Assembly (NCBI GenBank): GCA_000310025.1
Contig: FN649734.1
Span: 465,498-529,497 of the forward strand
DNA: 64,000 nucleotides
Direction of reading: 5' to 3'
Origin: Ectocarpus siliculosus
Lineage: Eukaryota > Sar > Phaeophyceae > Ectocarpales > Ectocarpaceae
Part shown: positions 1 through 12,100 of the stretch, piece after piece
Layout: every line of letters starts with the position of its first letter
Position numbering within the stretch: the stretch's first letter is position 1
Made by a program: the position numbers and the translations under genes
Notes under the pieces: generated by a model
Told to the model about the DNA's origin: nothing
What the model saw: the letters and a program-made list of their open reading frames with translations, nothing else
The model's database searches: none

Positions 1-13
1 GTGTAAACTCGTG

Positions 14-196
14 TACCGTAGGTGACACAAGATACCACCCCCCCCCCTGGATCGCTCGCTTGCTCCACGATGAGAACGAGTTAATAGCCAATCGATGTGT
101 TTTCGGAAAGCACTCGACGGACGGTTCCAACTCCCCCAATTTCTGCACAGTCACTCATTCTGCTGTGGAGAAATGGGACGTTGAAAGCAGTCCAGA
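14..196 (-). mobile_element. decayed MITE copy (inverted-repeat family, copy 1 of 3)
   Basis: This stretch is a diverged relative of the two intact elements at 43590-43811 and 49031-49251, in the orientation of the second. It keeps the terminal motif taccgta..tgacacaagata, the C-run after it, the ctccacgatgag stretch, the ctcgacg/cggttccaac core and the ctgctgtggagaaat segment. The right terminal repeat is reduced to ttgaaagcagtccag. It lies in an intron of the transporter gene. Assignment rests on side-by-side reading of the three copies; the exact right end is uncertain. Confidence 0.7.
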
Positions 197-389
197 AAAA
201 AGGAGCTTGAGAGCATGATTTTCAACCGTTACTGTTCTTCTCCCGTATCTCCTGTTTCGTTCGAGGGCCGACCGGAGGCGTGAGGTTTTTCGCAAGACGC
301 CAGGACGAGTTTCTTCAATGAGTGCGCAAGAATAATTCAGCCGACCTCGACCTTTCACCGTTATAATATTTTTGTTGATGTTGATTCAG

Positions 390-2189
390 GAGCGATTGAA
401 GGCCGCGTGCAAGCCCACGGTGCACGAAATGATGTTCTTCATGAACGCGTGGGCCCTGGCCATCTTGTCGGCCGCGGCGTACCTGTCGGGTCAGGCGGTG
501 GAGGGATACGCGTTCTGCTCGGCCAACCCTTCCGTCATGGTGAGAAACTAACTTCCGAGCCTGCATGACCTACTCTTGGCGACCCCAGCATACGACGTAC
601 TGAAGTAAGAGACTGAACGCCATTCTGACTAGCCTTTGTGTTTTTTCAGCTTTGTGGTTTACCCGCGTTGTTCCATAGCATTCGAGAAAGAGACTGAAAA
701 CTACCGATGTGCTTATGTTTTTTCTCCCAGCACTTGATTGTTTGTCCCCACTTCGTTCAATGACCTACGAGGTGTAGACTGACAAGTATTGTCAGCATTC
801 TTGTCTTCCCCGTCGTTATAAACGCGTAGCCAGGCTGCGGTTGGGTGTGATTGTGAGTTGGAGGGTAGGGGTGTGTTACGACCCGGACCGGAAAGTACAG
901 GCTGATTCTCTCTGCAATGATCGATCGCCTCAACCGCTTGTACCGGTGGCCACGTGAGATGTGGTGTCGTGTGGCTAGCTCAGAGCGGTGCAGTAGCATC
1001 GCCGCGTTCGTAGCCAGTCCCGTTTTCGTTTTCGGTTTGACTGGGAGGAGGAAACCAATACGATGCGTGCGGTACACGAGCCGAGACGGCAAGTGCCGTA
1101 CCCTTTTGAGGAAAAATCCCCCCCGTGAGTCTTGTGCACGAGGATGGTCGTGTCCCCCCCCCGGTCCTGCGTGTGTCTTTGCTTGCATCTCTGTATTCGG
1201 TGCGCCGTTGCTCTCGGGGATCGCCTGGTGGCGAATGTTACGGGGGTTTTTTGTCTTATCTGTACTGCGTGCACGTTGGTTGAAGTTCATGTGACACGAT
1301 GACGACACGACCGAGCGGCTGGCCCCTGAAACAGTCAGACTTTTTGCAATAGTGTGCATGCATGTTTTCCCATTGTCAAAAAATGCATAAACCGGCCCCC
1401 GTTTTTCACCACCTTTTCTCGCGGCACAACTATGTACTTGAACAGAGCTACGTGCTGGGCTTCTCCCTTGCATGCATGCTTTCCTATGTCAAATGCATTA
1501 CAACAACCGCCCCCCGTTTTTCACCACTTTTTCTCTCGGCACAACATATGTACGTGGACAGAGCTACGTGCTGGGCTTCTCCCTTGCCGCGGCCTTCGGG
1601 CAGAACTTCATCTACTACACCATCAGCAACTTCAACCCGCTGGTGTGCACGACGATCACCACCACGCGGAAGTTCTTCACGATCGTCTGCTCCGTTATCA
1701 TCTTCGGACACGCGATCGGCCCCAAGCAATGGGGGTAAGTCTGGGTCTGTCTGTGTCTCGCCGTTTGGAGTAGCGTGTGCAAGCGCGTGGTCAGTTCGCC
1801 CTTTCTCAATGCATGCCACTCCGGACGACCTGTACGCACCCCCTGTTGTTCTTGTGGAGAGAATGATGTAGTCATCGGTAACAGTGAGACAGAGCTCGGA
1901 GCCATGTATCAATCAGACCAAGAGCGCCCTGTAACACCCTCTTCCCGATTGTTCCGCGAAAAGCATTGCGGCGGCACGAACGTGTCCTGTCCTGTGATAC
2001 AACCTGCGTGTTGCCCAGCCTGGTCTCATCGATCGCGCTCTTGCTTGCCTTGTTCGCTTTGGCTTCGGCTGCGACTGTTTTCTGTTTTTTTTTTGCCCTC
2101 GCAGCGGAGTGGCGATGGTGTTCACCGGGATCGGCTACGAGATGAGGGGAAAGTATCAGCGGCACCACGCCAAGAACTTGAAGGCTTAA
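390..2189 (+). CDS. SLC35B1: SLC35B1-type ER nucleotide-sugar/ATP transporter, last three exons
   Basis: Exons are 390-539 (after ttgattcag, before gtgaga), 1562-1734 (after ggacag, before gtaagt) and 2105-2189 (after ccctcgcag, ending TAA). Phases agree across both introns. The joined peptide is the C-terminal part of the UAA/SLC35B family. It has MMFFMNAWALAILSAAAYLS, then a helix with AFGQNFIYYTISNFNPLVC, the highly conserved TTTRKFFTI motif, and the last helix GVAMVFTGIGYEM, ending in a short basic tail KYQRHHAKNLKA. Human SLC35B1 has the matching ALGQ...TTTRKFFTI block. Family members are multi-pass ER membrane proteins exchanging UDP-sugars or ATP/ADP; the substrate cannot be read here. 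The N-terminal exons lie left of the window. The tail lacks a canonical KKxx signal. The gene converges on CFAP46. Confidence 0.88.
1356..1587 (+). repeat. tandem duplication covering a splice acceptor and the start of an exon
   Basis: Two adjacent units of about 115 bp (about 1356-1469 and 1470-1587) share gcatgcatg, a ccgtttttcaccac stretch, ctcggcacaac or a close variant, and the sequence agctacgtgctgggcttctc. The last piece is the true beginning of the transporter exon at 1562. The upstream copy therefore carries a decoy acceptor (before 1446) and about 28 bp of duplicated exon. The offset of 116 bp between the acceptors is not a multiple of three, so use of the decoy would shift the frame. 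Confidence 0.85.
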
Positions 2190-4585
2190 AGGCTTAACAA
2201 CCTTGATGGTGCCGCGTTAGCGTTAGAGGCTTGAAACATGTTGATGATGATGATGGTGATGCCGCGTTCTCTTGTCGGGACTGGGCGGTGCCGTGCGGGC
2301 GACGCGGGGAGAGAAAGAGGAGGGAGGGACGGGAGGCGCAACGGACAGCAGCAGCGGCGAACGCGCCGAGTGCTGGGTTGACAGTGGTTGCGATGCTGGC
2401 GTTGGAGGGGGGAAACAGGACACAAACACGACGGGGCAGCAAGTGTTCAGTTGTCTGCTTTTTGGTCGGGTTTGTGGGGGCGTAGGGAGCGGCGGGGGAT
2501 TGAGAAAAATGGTGCCGCAGGCACCACCTATAGCACCCAACCCCAATCCTGCCTACCGCTCGATCTATGCTTTGATGTGGACCCCCATTGTGAGGAGGGA
2601 GGGGGGCTTGGCATATTTCGAGGCCATTATTCGGACGCTTTCTGACCTATACGCAGAGCTTGAGCCGGCCCCGATCGACAATCGTCGCTAGATTGCGGTG
2701 AGGTAGGCCCCCTTGTGGTCGTTTCTGTCTGTACATGTAGTAGCCCTTTCGTAGCTCTAACTAGCGGGTGTTTGTTCCAATTTTTAGAGGTTTGCCTCCG
2801 TCGGCAAGAATATGTAACCGGTGGAATCCCCGAGAAGCTCCTCCTGCCGATGCAGGAATAGAAGTGAGCTGCGGCTGTACTCGCGGGAGCCAGTAGTGGT
2901 AAAGGTCAAGGAGAAACCACCCCGGCGGCCAATTTTGCGACCTTTTGAGTTGGGCAAGAGACGAAGGGTAGAGGTTGCTGAGCCCGGCTGTAGCAACTAG
3001 CTGATGTTCAATTGCGTAGTTTTGACAGTTGTGTTTTTGGGTGGAGTCGGGTAAAAAACATGGAAGAAAACACAGGGGTAGTTTTTTTTTTTTTACCTCA
3101 TCAAAAGGCGGTCCGCAGCGCACAACGGCATGGCATGGCATCGATCAGTCGAAGCTATCCCTTGACTTCCGCGCGGTGTAGCCCAACGATTTGGTGAGCG
3201 ATGTGCTGCCAAAGCATCGCATGCCTCCGACGTGTCTCTAGAGTCAACATCTCAGAATAGCATCTTGCCTGTTTTGTGGTGCCTTCATGGGGGGAACAAC
3301 GATATGTCGTGTTCTTGGGCTTGCATTCCTGCCCAGAGGTGGTAGCTAGCGTCTACCAGAGGGAGTTTGGCGGCTGATGCGACAAGCTTCGCTTCAAAGC
3401 TTTATTGTTGTCCCAGTGTGCACACTACAGGTCAGACGATATGAAGTCCACATTATCGCGTCATGTCTGTGGCGGGCTTCGCCTTGGGGGCGCTGGAGTC
3501 GCTGGAAGCAACAATGTCCTTTCATTTGCACGTTGATTATTTGTCGCAACCCAACGACTGGCGGATCTATAATGGCGAGAATGATTCGGTGTGTTGCTGT
3601 AGACTAACTATAATTGGGTGCGTAGTCATCACATAGAGGAATAGGAAGAGAGAGGGCAGTGGAATCCACATTAGTATCAAGTCGATGAATCAAATTTTGT
3701 ACACGACTCCCATCTTGTTGCTGCCTGTTCGCTTTCTTCGTGACCATGCCTTGACTTTTTGCCCGCTGTTCGGGACAATTGTAGAATACAGGCGGAACGA
3801 GATCGCTTCGGTGCCGCTCGCTGCTGACGTTTTCGTGTTCCGCTGCGAGCCGTATGCGCCATGTCTGGCCGCACTTCAGAATCCATCGTTCTCACTTTGT
3901 ATATTGTAGTCACGCACAATGTTTCGTTCGCGGAGTATTGCGCAATCGCTTGGGGGTGGAAACGTGTGGATGTGTGTGTAGGGGTGCGTGCTACTTTCTT
4001 GGATGCTCTCTTCTCCCTGTCTCGGTAGCATTTGTTCCGTTTATCTCTTTTACCAGAACTATACCACTGAAATCCCAACCTGTTGGCCGTGGTGGAAAGA
4101 TCAGTACGTACAGAACATGTAGCCCTAGACATTTGGAGACATGACGAGTTCGTACCGGCAGAAAACGATCCAGCTCGTAAGGTAACCATGTGTGTGTGTT
4201 CGTCCCATCTATTCTGGCGCCAGCCTACAACAAACTCTCGGCGAATATATGTCACGTATCAGCCTGGGTCACGAACAGGAAGGTCTGTGTAGTGTGGGCC
4301 TGGAGCCAAAGGCTACCTTGGTTTTGGTGTCGGGTCACTCCGCTCCTCTTTCGAACGCAATTCCATGCGGCCGTTGCTCTTCTAAGCGCGAGCTCCTCAA
4401 TTTTCACAAGCATACGTTGTTACTGGAGTAAACTTGGCAGGCAGTCAATGCCACAGTGGGCTTCAAAATTCTAAAGAGAAGCAGCCGACTGTCACTCGGT
4501 CTCTTCCAAGCGCCGTACGCCGCGTCAGATTCCAGCCTCGGATTCACAACACATTTGGCTGACTAGACTAGATCCCCGGTTGTCG
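2190..4585. other. convergent 3' flank between transporter and CFAP46
   Basis: About 2.4 kb separates the transporter stop from the CFAP46 stop on the opposite strand. I see no reading frame with splice support or a recognisable family. It presumably holds the two 3' UTRs. There is a poly-T run near 3082 and nothing else notable. Confidence 0.5.
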
Positions 4586-7500
4586 TCATGGCCCGTACTT
4601 CAACGTCGGCAGCCCGTAGAGGACAGTGCAGAAGCGGGCTCTGGGCTTGATGCCGACGTCACCCCGAACGGCCGCCAACGCGTTCCCCAGGGCAAGGCCC
4701 TCTTCGCCCCAGCCCCGAAACAGCGAGCAAATGACCCTCCGGTTGTTGTGCAGGGTGACGGACCACATGTTGAGAACGACGGACTGGCACCTGGAAAACC
4801 ACGAAATTATGCCGGGACAACATTGTTCACTTTGAGGTTTGTCCTTTTTCGAAGTGCGCCCGCAATCTACTCCCACAGCCGCTTGTTGTTGTTCAATGGA
4901 GGTAGATACTTACCGACAGTGTCTATGAAATGTCCAGCATCATCGAGGGTATCGCTTGCTGCAGCCCAGTATTTGAGAATCCACGTATCGGGAACAGGGC
5001 TCTTTGCTCTCTTCGTTTTCTTCTTTGACCTACTAGAAGTACGCACAGTACCCGAGGAGGTTTTCTTCACTTGAGTTTCAGACGGACACGAGAAAGAACA
5101 ACGCGAAAGCTGTGCTTGAGTGTCTGGGAACGTGCTCATGTGCAGACGATGGGTCACCCTTCAAAGTCGCCACTCAAAGAACCGACACAATACTGTGCGT
5201 GATTGATTGTGTCTTGCTTTAATCGAAAGCGCTCAAGTGCAGAACAAGGACTACCCTTCAAATTCGCCAGTCAAAGAATCAACGCTGCTGCCGTAACTTA
5301 CCCCACAAGGGAGAAGAGAGCAGCCGTCTGAGCAGGCTCCTCCGCCTCCAGTTCCTCCGGCGACTTGAGCGTGTCCTGCTTGCTTTCCAGCCGCCGGCTA
5401 ACGCTGGTGTCCGCCCGATCTATAAGGATAGCGGCCTGGGGAAATGGATGGGGTGCGTTGGTGTGAGTTGTATGCCCAGACCATCTAGGCCATTGAGTTC
5501 ACACCCATCGGAATGAGCACATTGCTTGAACACGGTGTGATGGAAACATGGCTTGGAAAGCTTGTCGGGCCACCCGCTGACCGAAGTATCCACACCTTTT
5601 TGGCAATGCCACCAGAGCCGACCACCAAACCTTCTGGGCCGTCGTTGATATGCCGCAGGGCATGTATTCTTGAAGAATGCCCACAACAACAGCATGTAGC
5701 ATCTTGCCGTTGTGATGCACTCACGACTGACGGCTAATTAATGTAAGAGGGGATTCGATACCAACCCACTCCAAAATGTATCACCTTGCAGCTGGCGCTG
5801 AGCCCCACCAGGTGCTTCGGGGGAAGCTTTGACAGGCACCGGCCTGGGCCGTAGTAGACGAACCCTCCCTCACCGGCTGAACCGTTGCCGCTGATAAGTG
5901 ACTGCCACTCTCGCACACCTGGACAAAATACATACGAACAACGCCAACTTTTGCTTGTAGTCTACATGACTACAGTTTGCGCGGTAGAAACAAGATGGGT
6001 AGCCCGGGTAGGCTCGCCCTGTGCACAACTCAAGCGTTTCTGCGTTAAGGCAAACGAATAATGGGCCTGTTTCAGGCAATCTGTATATTATCTGGTTGCT
6101 TTATCCCATCCTTTCTCAGCCGCGATAGGTGCAGTCTACATAGTTCCAATTCTGTGCGCAAACATGGGGTGGCTCGAAAAACAGGCGATTCTTCGAGACA
6201 AAGAGCGGGGAAATAGCAAAACTGGATAGCTCGCTTTAGGTTCTAGGCACACATGTCGCCCGCCTTCCTGGTCGACAAGCTGGCATTGCAAACCTAAACG
6301 CGAGCCTTTTCGCGCCCACTCGTGCAGACCAGAATATCGCCCCGCTACATGTTGCAACCGCTGCAAGCAATGGGTAAACTCAACCAATTCTCTTTCCTCC
6401 CATTCTCTCCTTAAAACCGATGTGCGTGTCTTCACAGCATACAATAGTCTACATGCATGAAGGCCTTGCTTGGACGGGTGTACTCAATCTCGGCGTGTGG
6501 CCGAACGACTCTTGCCGTTCGTTGCCTACAAAGAAGGCCAATCTGATACATTTTCTGTCAAGGATTTGAGGTACATCGCCGCCGTAACCGGAAACGGGCG
6601 ATCGATCGCGTACCGGGTATGTGGTCGTCACCCCCCACCCCCTTCCATGCGGAGACCTTAACGCTTCCTCCGCTTGTGCCCTTTTCCTTGCCACCCCCAC
6701 CGCCATCTTGTCCTAGAAACGAACACCGTGCGAGCATAAGTGAAGCGAAATCGAGGCTGAACTATCGACCAAAACAATACTGGCATGTCTGAGAAACCTG
6801 GACGTACATCCGCATCGCGTAGCAAGTCGATGAAGTGATTGCAACAAAATGCAGGAGGGAGGGAGAGCATCGCACAAGTCGGGTGAAGAGTATCCACGAC
6901 CTGGATGAGAAGATTATGCTCGGAGAGGACCTAGAAGGCGCGAATATTGCGTTGGGGCTTGGGGTTTGCTTGTAAACGCCCGCGGTTGGTGCGTGGGCAC
7001 ATTTTGAGTTTGATCCAAAATCTATCCACCTACACCCGTGGCTTTGGGTGGGCAACGGGCTGCAGGAAAAGGGAAAAATGGGAACCTTTTTCACACCCAT
7101 TCTCACCTACGCACTCTCGCAGGACCTTCAAAATGGGCAGCCTTCCGCCCTCTTCCGGTTGGCCTTCGGTGGAGTTCTGTTCCTTACCCCCTCCGCCCTT
7201 CTTCCCTTTGGAAGTAGCAGCACGGCTAGGTGTGCTGACCTTGGCGGCTTCCACGGGTGGTGGTGTAGGGGGAGACACCCCCGGGTCTTCCGATAGGGGG
7301 TCGGCGACGTAACGCATGTGCGCGTTGCTGATGACGTCGTGCCCTGGAGTAGCAGCGTTCGTCGTCGCCTTGAGCCTAATGCGTTGTATGACAGTCATCC
7401 GATCAGGCAAGTGACGCTTTCATTACTAGTGCCGTGCACCATTTTAGGTGAGATTCAATGGATAATTTGATTTGAGGGTCAACGTTGACTTGCGCGTTGG

Positions 7501-9154
7501 GATGCACAGCTTCTCTCACTCACGGTCTCGAACTTGTTTCAGGGTGTTGTAAATGGGCCTTGACAATAGCGACATCTTTGAATATAGTAGCCTTGAAAGG
7601 GCTCTTCCTGCGTAGACAGGCCGGACATCTCGGATAACCCGCAGTGTACGATTCCACACTTGCGAAACTGGAGAAGAAGGAATCGAGGAAATCTTTCCAC
7701 AGCGAGCGACGGTCTGGTGCAAACATCTTCTATCATATCGAAAAGGCGAATGCAGCCGAGAAAGCACTCTGAGCGACAATTCCCAGCGAACGTGACAAAC
7801 AGGTGCACCGGAAACAAACTCCCCAACCTGTGGCACAGCATGTGGAGGCTGAAGTCGCGAGAGACGCTCGAAATCCCGCCCACCGCCGCACATGCCTCCA
7901 CGGGGAGCTTCTCCAGCTTTTCATCCATCAGGAGCACCAACGACAGTTTCTCCGCCCTGCAGCGGTCTAGAAATGGTGCGAGTCCCTGATTCGGTGCGTT
8001 GAGAGATTCGCGGCGAGATCGTCGGGGATGTATCGGAGTTTGATAGCTTTCCTGCTGGGCGGCGCCAATTTGTACCGTACCTGTCGCGTTCCCAGGGTTT
8101 TAATCTTGGCTGCCGCCGTCAATGCGTTGAAACTCGACTTGGATTGGTATGTTCGAAACGTACTAGTGCCGAAGCATTCCAGGTTTAGATAGCCCATTGC
8201 CAAGATTGCGGTGACAGGCCCGTGAAAATTACATGGACTTCGCGCTCGATCCTGTATTTGTCGTCCCTTGGCCAAACACACTCGAGCTGGGTTTGTTCAT
8301 CTGCGAACTCACCCCCTCGACACCCTCCGCCCAAAGCGGGGACAAGGCGGCCTGTGTCTCTGCAATGATTAATTCCAGTTCGGACTCGCAATCTGCCGCC
8401 GCGAGACGGCGCGGAGGAAGAGCAACGGTTGCGGCTGAAGACGATGACGGGACCTTTGAGGGAGTGACTGTCTTTTCGACATCGGTCTTGCTGAGATCGG
8501 TGTTGCTGCTGTTTGTGGTGCCGTGCTTGCTGTTGTGGTAATGACGGTGGTCGTCGTTGGTGTCGGTCTCCGTGTCGACGTAGTCGCCTTTCTTGCCTTC
8601 CTCGTCGCATTTCTCCAGGCAGTACCGCTTCACCGAACCTGATTTCGATCAACAACGGTTTGAGCCGTCCACGAAATATTTTTTTCTAGGGGTAGCATTG
8701 CAAGGTGTTAGCCATTCCCGTCGATCGGCGGGACGAGACATGCAACACATTGGAGAGGCATAGGGTAGCAAACCCTAGGCAACACTCGCGTGCAACATGG
8801 GTTGTTCTGGCCCTGTTTATGGGAACACGCGTTCGAGCGTGAACATTGTACCATTCGTAGGAACTGCAACTTTATTATTTACGGTCGGTCGGTTTTCTAC
8901 TTTTGCTCACTCGTAGACCCCGACCTTCGGCGGCGTCTTGGGCTCCATCCGAACTCACCTCCAAACGCCTCCATCCGTGATCCCAGCTTTGCCAGCTTCC
9001 GAACCTCGGTGGGTTTCATCTCGTGCCGCCAAACGACAGCACCATCTCCAGCTGCACTGCTGGTGCCTGCCTCTGTTCCACTAGCAGGCTCGACCGCCAG
9101 CGACGGTACGGGCGCGTATCCCGAGGCGTAGAGTGTAGTGCCATCGGGGGACAC
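4586..9154 (-). CDS. CFAP46: CFAP46 exons 44 to last: C-terminal CHAT-like domain
   Basis: Exons are 8959-9154, 8313-8638, about 7828-7985, 7107-7343, 5785-5918, 5302-5435 and 4586-4790. One or more short exons between 5919 and 7106 are not resolved. The order is: VSPDGTTLYASG; CESELELIIAETQAALSPLW; LSLVLLMDEKLEKLPVEA; ISSVSRDFSLHMLCHR; HMRYVADP; EGGFVYYGPGRCL; AAILIDRADTS; CQSVVLNMWSVTLHNNRRVI; EEGLALGNALAAVR; CTVLYGLP. This tracks the strand order of CHAT domains (PDG..LPFEAL, HG, LSACETG, GA..VVASLW, FVLYG), but with Tyr where the catalytic His would be and Ala where the Cys would be. An Asp/His-rich linker with poly-Ser lies in the 8313-8638 exon. Confidence 0.88.
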
Positions 9155-12100
9155 CTAATGCCGAGGGCGGCGAGCGGAAAGTACGACTTGACGAGGTGTT
9201 TTTTTCTTATGCCGCCGGTCAATGTGCTTTTCTGAAAACACAATTGTATGTAGCCTCTGCAAGCGTGAGCGCATGTAGTCGGTTGCGAATGAGACATCGC
9301 GCTCTCGACGGCACGATGGTTGGGCGTACCGGGGTGCTCTTACCTGTAGCGATAGAACTCCCAGCCCCTCGGGCAGACCGCGCAGCGACGACGCCCAAGG
9401 GGTAGATTCACCGGCACACTCTAGCCGTCTCCACCCCTCCAGGTAGGCCGACAGCATTTGCTCAGAAGCTTCGGCGGGCGGGAAATCGCCTGTGCTCGAA
9501 GCGGTGCCCTCGCCCGCTGTTCCGCTCGCGGATGCCCCGGTCTCCGACGGGGAGGGCACAAGGAAGGGATCACACTTGTCGAGATTGTGCAATCCTCTCA
9601 GAAGCCCTGGAGCCGGCGCAAAGGCGATGAGAGAAGGGCGGGGGGGGGGGGAGGGGAGGTTGAAAATATCCGTTTGCCATTGGAACAACAACAACAATGC
9701 TCAAAGTTGCGTGCCGTAGACCGTATTGCGATTTCTGCGTTTTTGTGGCTGTTGTTGTACCTTGCGCCGCAGATACCCGGTCCATGAACAGCCGGTATCG
9801 GTTGGACTGTGGAAGGGCTCCTCGCAGAAGACGGAGCATCCTCCCTCGCGCTCGGCAACTCTGAAACAACCACACAATCACGTCGACACACCCAAAGGGT
9901 GAATCAGTTTGTAGGGGATTTGGCTGATCGGAGACAAATCTCAGCCTCAGCGCCGGCGTGTGGTGTGTGGTGTGTGTTTGGCCGGAAACGAGACCAAAAA
10001 AGACAACCTCCGTTCACTGCAAACGTTCGACATTGAATGCTTCATTGACCTGGTGAAGCATGAGGGCGGCGGCCGCAGCGGAGGCGTCGTCGCCGCCCAG
10101 CATCTCCGCCAGGGCGAACGCCGCCACACCGGCCGCGTCCCAGCGCTTTGCAGCCACGGCCGCCTCCATGGCCTGCTCGAGCTTCCACCTCGCCTGTTCC
10201 CGTAGGTCGAACCCTTCCTGTTGTGAATAATGCACACAACGTCAACAACAGCAACCATGCCAATCTCAACATGACAATATCTTAGGATGGCCGTTCTGCG
10301 AGAACGGCGTCGTTGCATGCTGCCCCAGCTTACTCTTTCCTGAAATTGTGGAACGACTCTAGACTGCACAAGACGACACAGAAGGGCGCGGTGAGGATGT
10401 GAAATTTATTCGTACGTGGAGGCGATTCTTGCGTCTACCGTCCCTGAGACGACCACACCAACCAAACACCTGCATGGGCAGAACGGGCGCGGGTTCTTTT
10501 TCTTCTTGTGCTTGAGCTGCTGCTGCTGCAGCAGCTGCGGCCGCTGCGCCTCCTTTGCCGCCCTTGGCTTCCTTTCCACCTTTCCCTGCTCCTTTTCCAC
10601 CTGTCTCACGTCCAGGTGCATCCATGCGTGCGAAAGTTCGTAGATACGATCGCATGGGCAACTTGAGATACCACAAGGTGAAACAGGAACGAACAGATGT
10701 CAAGCAACAACATCAGAGTAGCGACCGACGTGAGGAATCATTTTCCCTCCGCCGTCGCCGCCGTGTGTTGCTGCACATCTATCGTGCGGACACGGACACC
10801 ACAAGCGCAACGCAATCCCATCGCACGCGGTCGGCCGAATCCCCTCGCCCGTCGCCCATTCCTCGCCCCGTGTTGACGTATTGGCGCACTGGAATGTCGG
10901 ATTCCAAACGAGCTGTCGAGTAGGCTGCGCACCAAACCTATTGGCACGCGTGGTTTAGCGCCAGAGGACAATGCGAAGCGGTATATCCAATGCCCTCGAC
11001 ATTCATGAAATACATCGATACCTTCTTCGGCCGAAACGATCACACCCGAGAAGGATTCATACCGTATCCTACTCCGGTGAACCATCGCTCAGCCTGCCGT
11101 GTTCTCTACAATCTGCACAACTGCTATCACCAATTGTGCGCGGATCACCTTTCGCGGGGACGGGCTCCGCTTGCACTGGAGGCGTTGGAGGTCGTGGGGG
11201 TGGGGGCCGCGGGACCCACGCTCCATCAGATAGTCCAGCTGGGAGCAAGGAAGATAAGACAGGTGGGGATTTTGATCGACGGGACGCACGCGATAGAGTG
11301 CAGTGGTGCGCAATGCTTAGCACCTCAGCAGTACAAGCCATAGACGCCAACATGTTGCCGGTAAAGGGAACCTTGCGAGAGTCGAAGAATCCTCACCGCA
11401 GAGTGATGGCCATGACGCTCCTCGTGTTCACACATTCAACACAACTGATTCTCGTTTAGCTGGGATCCACACGACTACGAGAACGAGTGCGGTCGGTTCT
11501 CGCCGTGGGACCGGCCGAGATGGTTCAGTCTACGCATCGAGTATGGGGCAAGCGTTTCGAGCATGTACAGTACTCGTGAAAGGCGGCAGCAAACACAGAT
11601 GTGATGAGCTCAAGGACGACATACCTCGCGAAGCCAGCAGCGCGAGCGCGGACCCTTCCCACGCCAAGGTCAGCGGCAGCAATCCGGGATTGGTTGTCAC
11701 TCCGCTCTTGCCCCCAGAGGAAGATGACAGACTGCAGCGCTCTCTCGCCATCTCGGCCAGAGCTAACGCCTGTTCGATCTGTGGCAGTGACATCTCTTCC
11801 ACCGTAGGGTGTCCCAATGGCCTGGAAGCTTCCATATACCTTTGTCGGTGATTGATGTGAAAATGAGGTGAGGGGCGGGAATGTGAACAACCCTCGTCCG
11901 CGCGAAAAGAAAATCCAAGCAGTGTTCAGGCAGTTGTCCTCCATTCGTTTGTTTGGAGATGGTTCCATCCGTTCCATCATTTTCAACTTGTTGCGCGGAT
12001 AGTGAAACGAACGAGAACCATTCCAAGCACATTCAGGTTGCTTCGTGGGCTTGACCTACCACATGGTTGACACAGGTGCAGTCTGTCATTGCCGGGGTAC

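Noticed and set aside
3677-4255. Minus-strand frame of 192 codons after the CFAP46 stop
   Set aside because: It is Arg/Ser/Thr-rich without domain or splice support; most likely CFAP46 3' UTR.
4914-5157. Minus-strand stretch YWAAASDTLDDAGHFIDTVG as a CFAP46 exon
   Set aside because: The exons at 5302-5435 and 4586-4790 join directly in phase (GG+G) at a conserved junction, so this stretch is intron.
10990-11343. Plus-strand frame (NLHNCYHQLCADHLSRG...) that looks like a protein
   Set aside because: It is antisense to CFAP46 exon 40, whose strong acceptor and exact phase on the minus strand explain the region better.
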